A stretch of DNA of 43,539 nt from contig JAAFKE010000032.1 of the NCBI GenBank assembly GCA_013298215.1, forward strand, positions 1 to 43,539, in the 5' to 3' direction. The translations under genes and the position numbers were made by a program. The stretch is from Cytophagales bacterium. Lineage in GTDB: Bacteria > Bacteroidota > Bacteroidia > Cytophagales > Spirosomataceae. Of this stretch, positions 1 to 6,955 are shown piece by piece (positions within the stretch are counted from its first letter, which is position 1; every line of letters starts with the position of its first letter). Under the pieces are notes generated by a model that saw nothing but the letters and a program-made list of their open reading frames with translations, was not told where the DNA came from and searched no databases.

Positions 1-1
1 T

Positions 2-109
2 TTTACAGCTAAAAACATATTAAAATTGGTACGAAATGAACCCAATACTATTTTTAATGAACAGTTTTGCCAACAATTTATACCACAAGACTTAATTAAC
101 GCTGCATAA
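2..109 (+). CDS. 3' end of an unidentified protein (truncated by window start)
   Basis: An open frame enters from the window edge and ends with TAA at 107-109. It encodes about 35 C-terminal residues, ending in the residues DLINAA. No motif can be recognised in so short a tail. It converges on the alpha/beta hydrolase, whose stop codon lies 7 bases further on, and no terminator hairpin is visible between them. The AT-rich composition and lack of in-frame stops fit a real gene end, but 35 codons could be open by chance. Confidence 0.4.
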   Translation, partial: FTAKNILKLVRNEPNTIFNEQFCQQFIPQDLINAA

Positions 110-116
110 GTGGCAC

Positions 117-1022
117 TCATATTGACTTCAAATTCATTTTCAAAAAATCAATAACCTTCACGCTGATTTCCTCCACGTCATACATTGCTCCGTAGTGCGG
201 GGCATTTTTCACGATGGTCAGTTCGTTTTTTACACCATAATATTTAAGCCACGCACTAAACAATTTCGATTGTTTATTTGACACAATATTGTCCTTTTCG
301 CCGTGAAAAATAACAAATGGTGGGTCGTTTTTGTCAATATAAGTGAGCGGGCTCGCCGCTTTTGCCAAATCTGGTCTTGACAATGGCGTAGCGCCAATCA
401 ACAAGGCTTCGGGCGATTTCGCATCTTCGTTCCCTGGCAACAAAACCAAGTCCGTTGGGCCATAAAAATCAACGACCGCTTTGTATTTGAACGGGCGGTA
501 TGAACTCGAAAAGTACAAATTACTCACCTTGTTATTGTGCGACGTCCCCATCAAAGAGGCCAAATGCCCACCCGCCGAAAAGCCCATCAGCGCAATTTTA
601 TTTCTGTCCAAATTATATTTGTCGGCATTGTCGTACAGAAACGAAACCGCTTTGTTGCAGTCTTGCAAAATGGCAGGAAACACCGCATCGGTGGCAAAAC
701 GATAATCGATCGAAGCCACCGCCATGCCGTTCTCGAGCATTGCCGCAACAGTATTGGGCATATAACCCATGTCGGCATATTTGTCGTTACCGAGCCAGCC
801 ACCGCCGTGAATAAACACGACGAAAGGCCGTTTTCCTTTGGCATCTGCGGGGAGATAAATATCCAACAAATGTTTTTTGAGCGTGTCGTTATTGTAGGGA
901 ATATTGCCGTGAATAATTGTTCCTTTTGGAAAACGAGCCTGTATTTGACTTGGCGAAGGCGGTTGAGCAAAACTGAAAGCGCAGCTTACCGTTGCAATAA
1001 TTAGTACCAATAGTTTTCTCAT
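117..1022 (-). CDS. Secreted alpha/beta hydrolase (BD-FAE/carboxylesterase-like)
   Basis: A 301-residue serine hydrolase of the alpha/beta fold, most like the small esterases and lipases that release acyl or feruloyl groups. The first 20 residues form a signal peptide (hydrophobic run, ending SFAQ), so it is probably periplasmic or secreted. The oxyanion-hole motif HGGGW is at 72-76. The nucleophile elbow GFSAG places Ser149, and the likely acid and base are Asp244 (in HGEKDN) and His276 (in APHYGAM). Length and motif order are normal for the family, so the enzyme looks intact. The substrate cannot be read from the sequence. It lies just downstream, on the same strand, of the cassette-like SDR gene, but the 146-base gap and different base composition suggest separate origin. 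Confidence 0.85.
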   Translation of the reverse strand: MRKLLVLIIATVSCAFSFAQPPSPSQIQARFPKGTIIHGNIPYNNDTLKKHLLDIYLPADAKGKRPFVVFIHGGGWLGNDKYADMGYMPNTVAAMLENGMAVASIDYRFATDAVFPAILQDCNKAVSFLYDNADKYNLDRNKIALMGFSAGGHLASLMGTSHNNKVSNLYFSSSYRPFKYKAVVDFYGPTDLVLLPGNEDAKSPEALLIGATPLSRPDLAKAASPLTYIDKNDPPFVIFHGEKDNIVSNKQSKLFSAWLKYYGVKNELTIVKNAPHYGAMYDVEEISVKVIDFLKMNLKSI

Positions 1023-1167
1023 ACTTTTTTAGTTTTTGAGGTTTTGTTGTCGTTGAGTATTGTCAATTAACGAAAAAGACTTGGCGAAGAAGGGGGATTC
1101 AAAGCACCCATACTCAATAAACCACAAATATTAAATTTAACACTTCTGCCCCAATTACCCCCCCCCC

Positions 1168-1175
1168 GTTAGCTG
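1168..1175 (-). repeat. GTTAGCTG core box at end of small cassette (attC-like half site)
   Basis: The 8-base core GTTAGCTG is preceded on the plus strand by a run of ten C. On the minus strand it reads as the stop codon of the SDR gene (AGC TAA C) followed by a G run. It matches the cores at 1977, 2085 and 4700. No partner arm is found between here and the hydrolase, so this attC-like site appears truncated or decayed. The C run is also a place where assembly errors are likely. Confidence 0.5.
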
Positions 1176-1954
1176 CCGTAATTTTCTCGAACAAATCCGC
1201 CTTCTGAATGAATTACTTGTCCAGTTATCCATGCTGCATTTTCGCTAACGAGAAATGAAATTAATTTTGCAATATCTTTTGGTTGTCCAAGTCGTCCCAT
1301 TGGAAATCTTTCTATAAACATTCTTTCTTGCTTTTCGTCAAGCCAACCTGTGTCTGTCAAACCTGGATTTACCGCATTTATTGTTATTCCTTTTTTCGCA
1401 ATTTCCTGCGATATAGTTCTTGTCAAAGTTTCAATAGCACCTTTTGTTGTCGCATAAGCAATTTCACTACTCATAAAACTTAAGGTCTGTCCCGATGTCA
1501 AGTTAATAATTCTACCATTCTTCCGTCCATCAAAGCGTCTGACAAATTCAGCAATTAATAAAGTTGGAGCTTTAAAATTTACAACATAGTGTCTGTCAAG
1601 CTCTTCCGATGTAATTTCACTAATACTTGTCTGCGTACTGTAAGTAGCGTTGTTGATAAGAATTGTCGGAAAGCCCATTTTTTTTTCTACTTCGTCTAAC
1701 AAAGTTTTAATGCTTGGTTCTTCCAAAAAATTGAGTTCTAATTTTTCACATTTAACTCCTAAACTTTTTATTTCTGCTTGAATTAAGTCTGGTTCATTTC
1801 CTTTTACGCTCCAAGGCATTTGTTTGTCGTAATTCGTCCAGTAGGTAAAAAAGATGTCAATATTATTTTTTGCCAATTCTACACAAATTGCTCTACCAAT
1901 TCCTTTCAGTCGGCTTGTCCCCGTTACTATTGCAATTTGTCTGTTCATTGTCAT
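1169..1954 (-). CDS. SDR-family NAD(P)-dependent oxidoreductase (cassette gene)
   Basis: A 261-residue classical short-chain dehydrogenase/reductase. The cofactor motif TGTSRLKGIG is at 11-20, NNA at 101-103, and the catalytic residues are Ser154, Tyr167 and Lys171 (YATTK). A C-terminal NPGLTDTGW segment follows the usual loop. Within the family it resembles FabG-like 3-oxoacyl reductases, but the substrate is unknown. The gene fills a small cassette-like unit almost completely: 22 bases separate its start from the upstream attC-like boundary, and its stop TAA lies inside the downstream GTTAGCTG box. I see no promoter of its own. Codons are AT-rich compared with the neighbouring oxygenase, consistent with transfer. 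Confidence 0.88.
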   Translation of the reverse strand: MTMNRQIAIVTGTSRLKGIGRAICVELAKNNIDIFFTYWTNYDKQMPWSVKGNEPDLIQAEIKSLGVKCEKLELNFLEEPSIKTLLDEVEKKMGFPTILINNATYSTQTSISEITSEELDRHYVVNFKAPTLLIAEFVRRFDGRKNGRIINLTSGQTLSFMSSEIAYATTKGAIETLTRTISQEIAKKGITINAVNPGLTDTGWLDEKQERMFIERFPMGRLGQPKDIAKLISFLVSENAAWITGQVIHSEGGFVRENYGS

Positions 1955-1976
1955 TTATGAGGTTTCGGTACTGTAG

Positions 1977-2092
1977 CAGCTAACGTTTTGGGGCTTTGCG
2001 TTGTGGGGGATTTTTAGCACTAAAGTTCATACGAAACACAAATGTTTCTACGAAGCACTTCAGCCCTCATAACGCAAAACCCCTGTTAGCTG
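1977..2092 (-). repeat. attC-like imperfect palindrome (116 bp)
   Basis: The outer arms are CAGCTAAC (1977-1984) and GTTAGCTG (2085-2092), perfectly complementary. Inside them a GGGG/CCCC step and the arms TTTGCGTT (left) and AACGCAAA (right) also pair. The two sides have unequal spacers (five bases on the left, one on the right), followed by a poorly paired central part. A long palindrome with short outer boxes, unpaired spacers and an overlapping stop codon is the plan of an integron attC site, and 116 bases falls in the usual attC size range. The core differs by one base from the GTTRRRY consensus. A REP-like or transposon-end palindrome is the main alternative. Confidence 0.6.
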
Positions 2093-2595
2093 TAGTGGCT
2101 TTTTATTTCGTTCGTGATGGCGTTGTAATAAATGTCTGCCCTTTCTTTGGAAAAATAGTCAATGACAAGTCCTGTTAGTCCGAAAATTGTTAGTGCAATA
2201 CCAACTGCTTTTAAAACGTGATTATTTGTAAACAAGAAAAACCAAGTCGTAAATGTAAAGCAAACTAATGCAATTACTAGTGTCATTTTGTACAAATATT
2301 GAAAGTCCTCAACTCTTATCTTTTCACTTTTTACAAATTCAATTTTGTCTTTTCGATATGTTTCGTTGTATTGATGAAGTCTTTTGGTATTGCTTGCTAT
2401 CCCTGAAATTGCTGTTACCAAAAAGAAAATTCCCACAAATGCCAAAGGAATAATTACTGCTTTGGCATTTGGCGAAACGCCTAATTTCCAAAATAGTATA
2501 CTACAAATAATTGTCAATAAACCAAATGAGCCAAATATTGTGGCTTCAAATATTTCTCCTTTAACCCATTTCGTTGTGTGCAGTATAAACTCCAT
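2086..2595 (-). CDS. Hypothetical four-helix membrane protein (cassette gene)
   Basis: I do not recognise a family for this 169-residue protein. Hydropathy by eye suggests four membrane helices near residues 22-40, 46-67, 104-122 and 129-147. A charged stretch with many Lys and Glu (70-97) lies between the second and third. The last 20 residues are polar. Its start lies two bases after the stop of the preceding SDR gene, so the two are almost certainly cotranscribed and probably translationally coupled. Its stop codon TAA is embedded in the GTTAGCTG box of the attC-like palindrome, as often happens for last genes in integron cassettes. Function cannot be inferred beyond membrane location. Confidence 0.7.
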   Translation of the reverse strand: MEFILHTTKWVKGEIFEATIFGSFGLLTIICSILFWKLGVSPNAKAVIIPLAFVGIFFLVTAISGIASNTKRLHQYNETYRKDKIEFVKSEKIRVEDFQYLYKMTLVIALVCFTFTTWFFLFTNNHVLKAVGIALTIFGLTGLVIDYFSKERADIYYNAITNEIKSHYS

Positions 2596-2597
2596 AT

Positions 2598-3518
2598 TTA
2601 CCTGATTAAATTTTCGGGTATATCAGTAAGTAAAGGTTTTATGTCTTTACCCAAAATCCATTTAAACATAGTTATTCCGCCTGATGTAATTGGGTTGATG
2701 ATTGAGTTTACAAGTTGTTTTTGAAATGCTCGTTCTGACAAAACCTTTTTCATAAATTCGAAAAGTTTTGCATCTCCACCACTTACAATGTTTAATTTAC
2801 CACTATTGGGGTTCATTGCTGCCTTGTATACATCATAAGCGACACTTTCAGGTGAAGTAACCATAGTTACAGCTGATTGAGCCCCTAAAAAATTAGCATA
2901 GTAATTTTTGTAGTTCTTGACGTAAACAGGGTCATTGCCATTTGCTCCGTGGTCTAATTTTGTAAAAATATTTGTTGCGTGAACTCCAGGGTAAACTGTT
3001 TTCACTTCTATACCATAAGGTTTTAGCTCAATTCCTAAACTTTCACTTATGCCTCTTACTGCCCATTTACTGCCACCATAACTCGCTACATAAGGATAAT
3101 TAAATCTTGCACTTGATGAGGCAAAATTTATAAATAAGCCATTTTTTTGTTCTCTAAAATGTGGAATAAACGACTTCGTTACAGCCATTAAACCAAATAC
3201 ATTGGTCTTGTATTGGTTTTCAATTTGTTCCATAGTTGTAGTTTCTGTTGGACCCATAAGGCAATAAGCCGCATTGTTTACTACCACATCAATTTTTTTA
3301 AAGTCTGCAATAACTTCATTTGCAACTACATTTACCTGTTCGTAGTCCGTAATATCCAATTCATAAAGTTTTACGTTCTGCATTCCATAAAACAAATCGA
3401 GGTGTTTCGATTTGTTTCTAACTGTTGCAGCTACATTCCAACCTTTGCTTTGGAATAACTCAACCATAGCTTTCCCAAAGCCAGAGTTTGTGCCTGTGAT
3501 GAAAATTGTTTTACTCAT
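2598..3518 (-). CDS. SDR-family oxidoreductase, longer type (cassette gene)
   Basis: A 306-residue short-chain dehydrogenase/reductase. The nucleotide-binding motif TGTNSGFG is at 9-15 and NNAA at 81-84. Ser134-136 precede the catalytic YGGSK (Tyr147, Lys151), followed by a YPG motif and a long C-terminal extension typical of SDRs annotated as SDR family oxidoreductases acting on lipids or steroids. The real substrate is unknown. It is the second gene of a DUF2147-SDR-membrane protein operon, 11 bases after the DUF2147 gene and 2 bases before the membrane protein gene. An operator-like palindrome before the operon suggests control by the adjacent TetR protein. Confidence 0.87.
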   Translation of the reverse strand: MSKTIFITGTNSGFGKAMVELFQSKGWNVAATVRNKSKHLDLFYGMQNVKLYELDITDYEQVNVVANEVIADFKKIDVVVNNAAYCLMGPTETTTMEQIENQYKTNVFGLMAVTKSFIPHFREQKNGLFINFASSSARFNYPYVASYGGSKWAVRGISESLGIELKPYGIEVKTVYPGVHATNIFTKLDHGANGNDPVYVKNYKNYYANFLGAQSAVTMVTSPESVAYDVYKAAMNPNSGKLNIVSGGDAKLFEFMKKVLSERAFQKQLVNSIINPITSGGITMFKWILGKDIKPLLTDIPENLIR

Positions 3519-3529
3519 TTTTTTGGTTT

Positions 3530-3964
3530 TTAAAGTTTATGCCAAGTTGCTGTACGACCTATCAAAGAAAACCCAATGTAACCACGCAACTGAAGTTTAC
3601 CGTCTTCTATCCACGCCTTACAGTCATAAGTTTTGCCACTTGGTGGGTCGTAAATTTTACCATCTTTATATTCCCCATCATCAAACTTTAAGGCTGTTAA
3701 GTTTATAATTCCGATGACGTTTCTTGTCCGTAATTTTGCATCTGGGTTTTTTGTGTCTTTTAGTGATGTTTTCCCGTCTGCTCCAACTATTTTATTTCCC
3801 CAAATCAATTTTCCATAATAGGTTTCTCCATCTCTGAAAATCTCCATTTTGGCATCTTTTGCATCTGTTTCCCAAGTGCCAATGATAGCATCTTGCTTGT
3901 TTTGAGCCATTAGGCTTGTAATTGCTATAAATAGCATCACGAATGTTAATTTCATTTTTTTCAT
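3530..3964 (-). CDS. DUF2147 secreted protein
   Basis: A 144-residue exported protein of the DUF2147 family, whose function is not known. The start at 3964 gives MKKMK; the second Met at 3955 is also a good start, and both lead into the same signal peptide (hydrophobic to residue 20, MAQ cleavage region). The mature part shows the family landmarks: IIGTWETDAKDAKMEIF near residue 28, YYGKLIW near 49, a VIGIINL segment near 83, and the YDPPSGKTYDCKAWI and LRGYIGFSLIGRTATW segments towards the end. It is the first gene of the TetR-adjacent operon. The leader is short and contains a TAACTTTA -7-like box at 3971-3978. Confidence 0.85.
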   Translation of the reverse strand: MKKMKLTFVMLFIAITSLMAQNKQDAIIGTWETDAKDAKMEIFRDGETYYGKLIWGNKIVGADGKTSLKDTKNPDAKLRTRNVIGIINLTALKFDDGEYKDGKIYDPPSGKTYDCKAWIEDGKLQLRGYIGFSLIGRTATWHKL

Positions 3965-3996
3965 TTTTTATAAAGTTAAAATTAAATAATTAAGAT

Positions 3997-4010
3997 TGAT
4001 TAGTCAGTCA
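3997..4010. promoter_or_regulatory. Candidate TetR operator before the DUF2147 operon
   Basis: The sequence TGATTAGTCAGTCA shares a TGATTAGTCA core (or its complement) with the site on the tetR promoter at 4601. The core is a near-palindrome, TGA/TCA around a central four bases. It lies in the 63-base gap between tetR and the DUF2147 gene, just upstream of a -7-like box at 3971-3978 (TAACTTTA on the minus strand). Two copies of a rare near-palindrome flanking one regulator gene suggest that this regulator binds both. Binding is inferred, not shown. Confidence 0.5.
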
Positions 4011-4027
4011 TTAAATAGATAAAAAAA

Positions 4028-4588
4028 TTATTTTATCATATCCCAAAGTAATTCAAATGTTTGTTCCACAGTTTCGTGTTGTTGTACTTTTGTAAACTGT
4101 TTTGAAATAATGTATTGATACACCCCAAATGTTTGACTACTAATAATGGAATAAATAAAATCAACAGGCAATTTTTTTATTAGTCCTTTGTCAATGCCAG
4201 TTTGAATAAGTTTCAAATGCGGTAAAACTTGGCTTTGAGTAACTTCTTGCTCAATTTTATCAACATAAGGCGATGTATGGAATTGCTGAATAAATTTAAA
4301 CTTCATTTGATTATTCAAAGCCCAAAACAGCGAAGCCAAAAACTGAGATTTCATAACATCTTTAAAATTGTCGCTATCTTTGATATTTTTGATAAGGAAG
4401 TCAGCCATATCTTCCTTAACTGAAATGTAAATGGCGACAACTAATTCGTCTTTTGTCTTAAAATAGTTAAATAGTGTCCCATTAGCAACAACAGCTTCTT
4501 GGGCAATTTTACTTGTCGCTGTACCGTGAAAGCCATTTTCCACAAAGAGTTTAAGGGCAGTATCAATAATTTTTTCTTTTTTGTCCAT
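4028..4588 (-). CDS. TetR/AcrR-family transcriptional regulator (cassette gene)
   Basis: A 186-residue TetR-family repressor. The N-terminal helix-turn-helix spans about residues 5-50, with landmarks IIDTALKLFVENGFHG, TSKIAQEA, GTLFNYFKTKDEL. The C-terminal ligand-binding half is variable, as usual, and the ligand is unknown. It is the first gene of the large cassette and reads into the DUF2147-SDR-membrane operon. Its promoter matches the Bacteroidetes consensus very closely, and an operator-like palindrome lies directly on the expected start of transcription, so autorepression is likely. A second copy of the palindrome precedes the next operon. The four genes together look like a self-contained regulated unit. 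Confidence 0.9.
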   Translation of the reverse strand: MDKKEKIIDTALKLFVENGFHGTATSKIAQEAVVANGTLFNYFKTKDELVVAIYISVKEDMADFLIKNIKDSDNFKDVMKSQFLASLFWALNNQMKFKFIQQFHTSPYVDKIEQEVTQSQVLPHLKLIQTGIDKGLIKKLPVDFIYSIISSQTFGVYQYIISKQFTKVQQHETVEQTFELLWDMIK

Positions 4589-4600
4589 TTTTATTTTGAT

Positions 4601-4613
4601 TGACTAATCAGTC
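4601..4613. promoter_or_regulatory. Candidate TetR operator on the tetR promoter
   Basis: TGACTAATCAGTC is a near-palindrome (GACT/AGTC arms) immediately downstream of the -7 box of the tetR promoter, so a bound dimer would cover the transcription start. Its complement shares the core TGATTAGTCA with the site at 3997-4010. Confidence 0.55.
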
Positions 4614-4614
4614 G

Positions 4615-4645
4615 CAAATATAAAATCTTTTTTTAGATTGTCAAA
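4615..4645 (-). promoter_or_regulatory. Bacteroidetes-type promoter of tetR
   Basis: On the minus strand a -33 TTTG (4642-4645) is followed by a 19-base spacer and a perfect -7 box TATATTTG (4615-4622). This is the best match in the accessory region to the Bacteroidetes primary sigma consensus. It shows that the cassette brings its own promoter and does not depend on read-through. Confidence 0.75.
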
Positions 4646-4692
4646 ATAAATTTTAAATATTTTTTCTGAGGTCGGTTTTCTGGGTCGGTCTT

Positions 4693-4707
4693 GCCATTAC
4701 AGCTAAC
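4693..4707. repeat. Boundary of large cassette, inverted copy of 2085-2099
   Basis: The plus strand reads GCCATTACAGCTAAC. Its complement GTTAGCTGTAATGGC matches GTTAGCTGTAGTGGC at 2085-2099 in 14 of 15 positions. The two copies face each other and bound the tetR-DUF2147-SDR-membrane protein segment. In an integron cassette the end and the start of the same cassette are expected to pair in this way in the circular form. Terminal inverted repeats of a transposon would look similar, but no transposase is present. Confidence 0.6.
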
Positions 4708-5731
4708 GCCAGTATTTGCGCAATACTGGGCTGGGCGGCTCAACTTGGTTGATTAACTTTTGAAAAAAAGGCAGCATTGTCGTGGCCTTAATGAGCCGCT
4801 TCTCGATGCTCACCTTGGGCAATGCCAACAGGTCGGCAATTTCGTCACCGAGCAAAAACCGCATTTGCCCAGTAGCCACGTTTTGCAGGGCTCCCGACGG
4901 CGCGTTTTGCTCTAATACTTGCCTCAACGCCGCCGCTAACCCCTGCCCCGCCACCGAGGGCCTAAAACTTCGGTCGGCGATAGACCGCCCCAGCCGATAA
5001 GCCTGGCGGAGGTTGTGGGGCAAAAAACACGGATCTACCCCCAGCAAACACCCCACCACGCACCAGTAATGCAGGTAGGCTTCTTCATCGGCATCGGTGT
5101 TGGTACTGCCCAATTTGCGCAGGCCGTCGATTACGATATACGAAAAAGCCAAGTTAGTACCCGCCATGTCTTCTTGGTTTATGGGCCTCCCCCACGCGTC
5201 GTCCCACTGGCCGCTGTTGGCCGTAAACCAACGCGCGGCAGCGTGCATGAGCCTGACTTTCAATATTCTGATTACGTTCTTGCCGTTTTCCCAGTCGGTG
5301 TTTTGCATCACCCCAAACACAAAAATACCCGTTTCTTCGAGCCGCTTGAAGGTGTCTTTTCTGATCCGCTCGGTGAGCCAGAGCACCTGCGCCCCGTCGG
5401 CACCCGCGTAGCAATATGGCAGCGAGTAGCAACCCAAAATGAGGGCAATCCACGTTCGGTTTTGCCTAAAAAACTCGGCACCTCTGGCCATCATGGCGCG
5501 GTCGGCCCAGTTGGGTAGCGGAGCGTATTGCTCAAAAAAACGCCTCACGTACTCAGGTTGGGATTCGAGATCAAAGCCCTCAAAATCGGCCAAAAACTTC
5601 GTAAATTCACGCAGCCCGAGCTTGCCGTCCCGCGCCACCATATCGGCCACGAGCGCATCGGCGGCGGGGTCGGTTTGCTGGCGGGCGTTGCTAAGTTGCT
5701 CGTCCGAAAAAAATCGGGTTACTTTCATCAT
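4703..5731 (-). CDS. MpaB-family oxygenase (DUF2236, Lcp-like)
   Basis: A 342-residue member of the DUF2236 family, which includes fungal MpaB and bacterial latex-clearing protein Lcp, haem-dependent oxygenases. Landmarks are the FFEQYAPLPNWADRAMMARGAEFF segment (65-88) and the conserved helix KVRLMHAAAR (158-167), the region that provides a haem-proximal Arg/His context in Lcp. A further segment, AGTNLAFSYIVIDGLRKLG, follows. The substrate is unknown. There is no signal peptide. Composition is GC-rich, unlike the cassette genes downstream. The stop TAG lies inside GTTAGCTG, so the inserted cassette seems to provide the stop codon. It follows the GlmU-type gene by 27 bases and is likely cotranscribed with it. 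Confidence 0.82.
   Translation of the reverse strand: MMKVTRFFSDEQLSNARQQTDPAADALVADMVARDGKLGLREFTKFLADFEGFDLESQPEYVRRFFEQYAPLPNWADRAMMARGAEFFRQNRTWIALILGCYSLPYCYAGADGAQVLWLTERIRKDTFKRLEETGIFVFGVMQNTDWENGKNVIRILKVRLMHAAARWFTANSGQWDDAWGRPINQEDMAGTNLAFSYIVIDGLRKLGSTNTDADEEAYLHYWCVVGCLLGVDPCFLPHNLRQAYRLGRSIADRSFRPSVAGQGLAAALRQVLEQNAPSGALQNVATGQMRFLLGDEIADLLALPKVSIEKRLIKATTMLPFFQKLINQVEPPSPVLRKYWR
4709..4729 (-). terminator. Hairpin at the 3' end of the MpaB gene
   Basis: CCAGTATT and AATACTGG form a perfect 8-bp stem with a 5-base loop. It overlaps the last codons of the oxygenase gene and touches the GTTAG cassette boundary. There is no T tract on the minus strand, so simple intrinsic termination is doubtful. 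It may instead be the structural feature at which the cassette was inserted. Confidence 0.4.
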
Positions 5732-5758
5732 TTGGTCTCTTTAAAATTACTTTCGGCA

Positions 5759-6922
5759 TTACCTATTTTCGCTCAACCAGCGGAGTATGTCTTCCTCCAT
5801 TTGGTCAAAATCCTTTCCGCGTCGGCTCATTGTTTCGCGGACAACTTGCACCGCCTTCTCAAAACGGTAATCGGCAAATCCTTCTGCTGCGCCCCCCCAG
5901 GAGAACGACGGAACAAACTTGGGCTGAAATCCCGCCCCGAAAACGTTCACGTTCACCCCCACAACCGTACCCGTGTTGAACATCGTGCTGATTCCTGCCT
6001 TCGAGAAATCTCCCACAAAAAGGCCACAGAACATCTTGCCGCTGTCTTCTAACTGGTTGGTTGCGTAACTGTGTATTTTCACGTTGGTATAGTCGTTTTT
6101 CAGGTTAGAATTATTGGTGTTTGCGCCCAAATTACACCACTCACCAATGACTGAGTTCCCCAAAAAGCCGTCGTGCGCCTTGTTTGAGTTGCCAAAAAAA
6201 ACCGAATTACCAACCTCACCGCCAACCTTGCAGTAGGGTCCCACGGTGGTGTTCATGCGCATTTTTGCTCCCCAGTTTATCGTTGCGCCCTCTCCCAGCG
6301 CAAAGGGGCCAACAATGATCGATCCTTCGGAGACAATGGCATTTTTACCAATATAAATCGGGCCGTTTTCGGCATTTAAAACTGCCGAACGAATACTTGC
6401 CCCCTCCTCAACAAATATTTGGCCCTTATTATAACAACCCGTGTGCGGATCTGTTATCGGCTCCGATGTTTTATTTTCGGTCATCCGCTTGAAATCGGCC
6501 CTAATTTGGTCGCCGTTTTCAGTAAAAATATCCCACAGGTTGCCAATCAGTGTCAAAGCTCCCCCCCATTGCGTTGCTCCCTTTTGGCTCTCAAAATTGT
6601 AGCCTTCGCGGTAGGCCAACGTAACATCATTCCGAACCAACGCCTCCTCCGCACCAAGCGCGGCTATTGCAGTCATTAACCCGTCGTTCGGGCATAGCGC
6701 TCCGTTTATGAAAGTACGCTGTTGGTAGTTTTGCGGAGGCACTCCGCCGTACTTTGGCTCCAAATAGGGTTCTGTACTCAAATACGGTTTTGTGCCGAGT
6801 ACTTGCGTCCATTTTTCGGTAATAGTACAAATGCCGCAACGGATTTCAGCCACGGGGCGGGTAAAAGTAAACGGAAGTAGCGATTGTCGGATCTTGGGAT
6901 CGTCGAAAAGGATGTATTGCAT
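5759..6922 (-). CDS. Alternative Bacteroidetes GlmU-type enzyme (nucleotidyltransferase/left-handed beta-helix)
   Basis: A 387-residue protein of the alternative GlmU family restricted to Bacteroidota and relatives, proposed to supply UDP-GlcNAc by acetylating glucosamine-1-phosphate and uridylylating the product in the cytoplasm. The N-terminal part begins MQYILFDDPKIRQSLLPFTFTRPVAEIRCGI. It lacks the textbook LAAGxGTRM loop, as is normal for this family. From about residue 165 to 310, hexapeptide-repeat segments (for example IYIGKNAIVSEGSIIVGPFALGEG) form a left-handed beta-helix. The C-terminal tail is polar. A perfect -7 box lies upstream. Exact substrates are inferred from family membership only. 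Confidence 0.85.
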   Translation of the reverse strand: MQYILFDDPKIRQSLLPFTFTRPVAEIRCGICTITEKWTQVLGTKPYLSTEPYLEPKYGGVPPQNYQQRTFINGALCPNDGLMTAIAALGAEEALVRNDVTLAYREGYNFESQKGATQWGGALTLIGNLWDIFTENGDQIRADFKRMTENKTSEPITDPHTGCYNKGQIFVEEGASIRSAVLNAENGPIYIGKNAIVSEGSIIVGPFALGEGATINWGAKMRMNTTVGPYCKVGGEVGNSVFFGNSNKAHDGFLGNSVIGEWCNLGANTNNSNLKNDYTNVKIHSYATNQLEDSGKMFCGLFVGDFSKAGISTMFNTGTVVGVNVNVFGAGFQPKFVPSFSWGGAAEGFADYRFEKAVQVVRETMSRRGKDFDQMEEDILRWLSENR

Positions 6923-6947
6923 GGTTTGTTGGTGCTAAAGTAAAGGT

Positions 6948-6955
6948 CAAATATA
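6948..6955 (-). promoter_or_regulatory. -7 promoter box of the GlmU-type gene
   Basis: The minus strand reads TATATTTG 26 bases upstream of the start codon, a perfect Bacteroidetes -7 box. No convincing -33 TTTG is found at the right distance. Confidence 0.5.

Noticed and set aside
2085-4707. A transposon with 15-bp terminal inverted repeats
   Set aside because: No transposase is inside and no target duplication is seen. The attC-like palindrome at one end and the shared core with the neighbouring unit fit a cassette better, although a non-autonomous element cannot be fully excluded.
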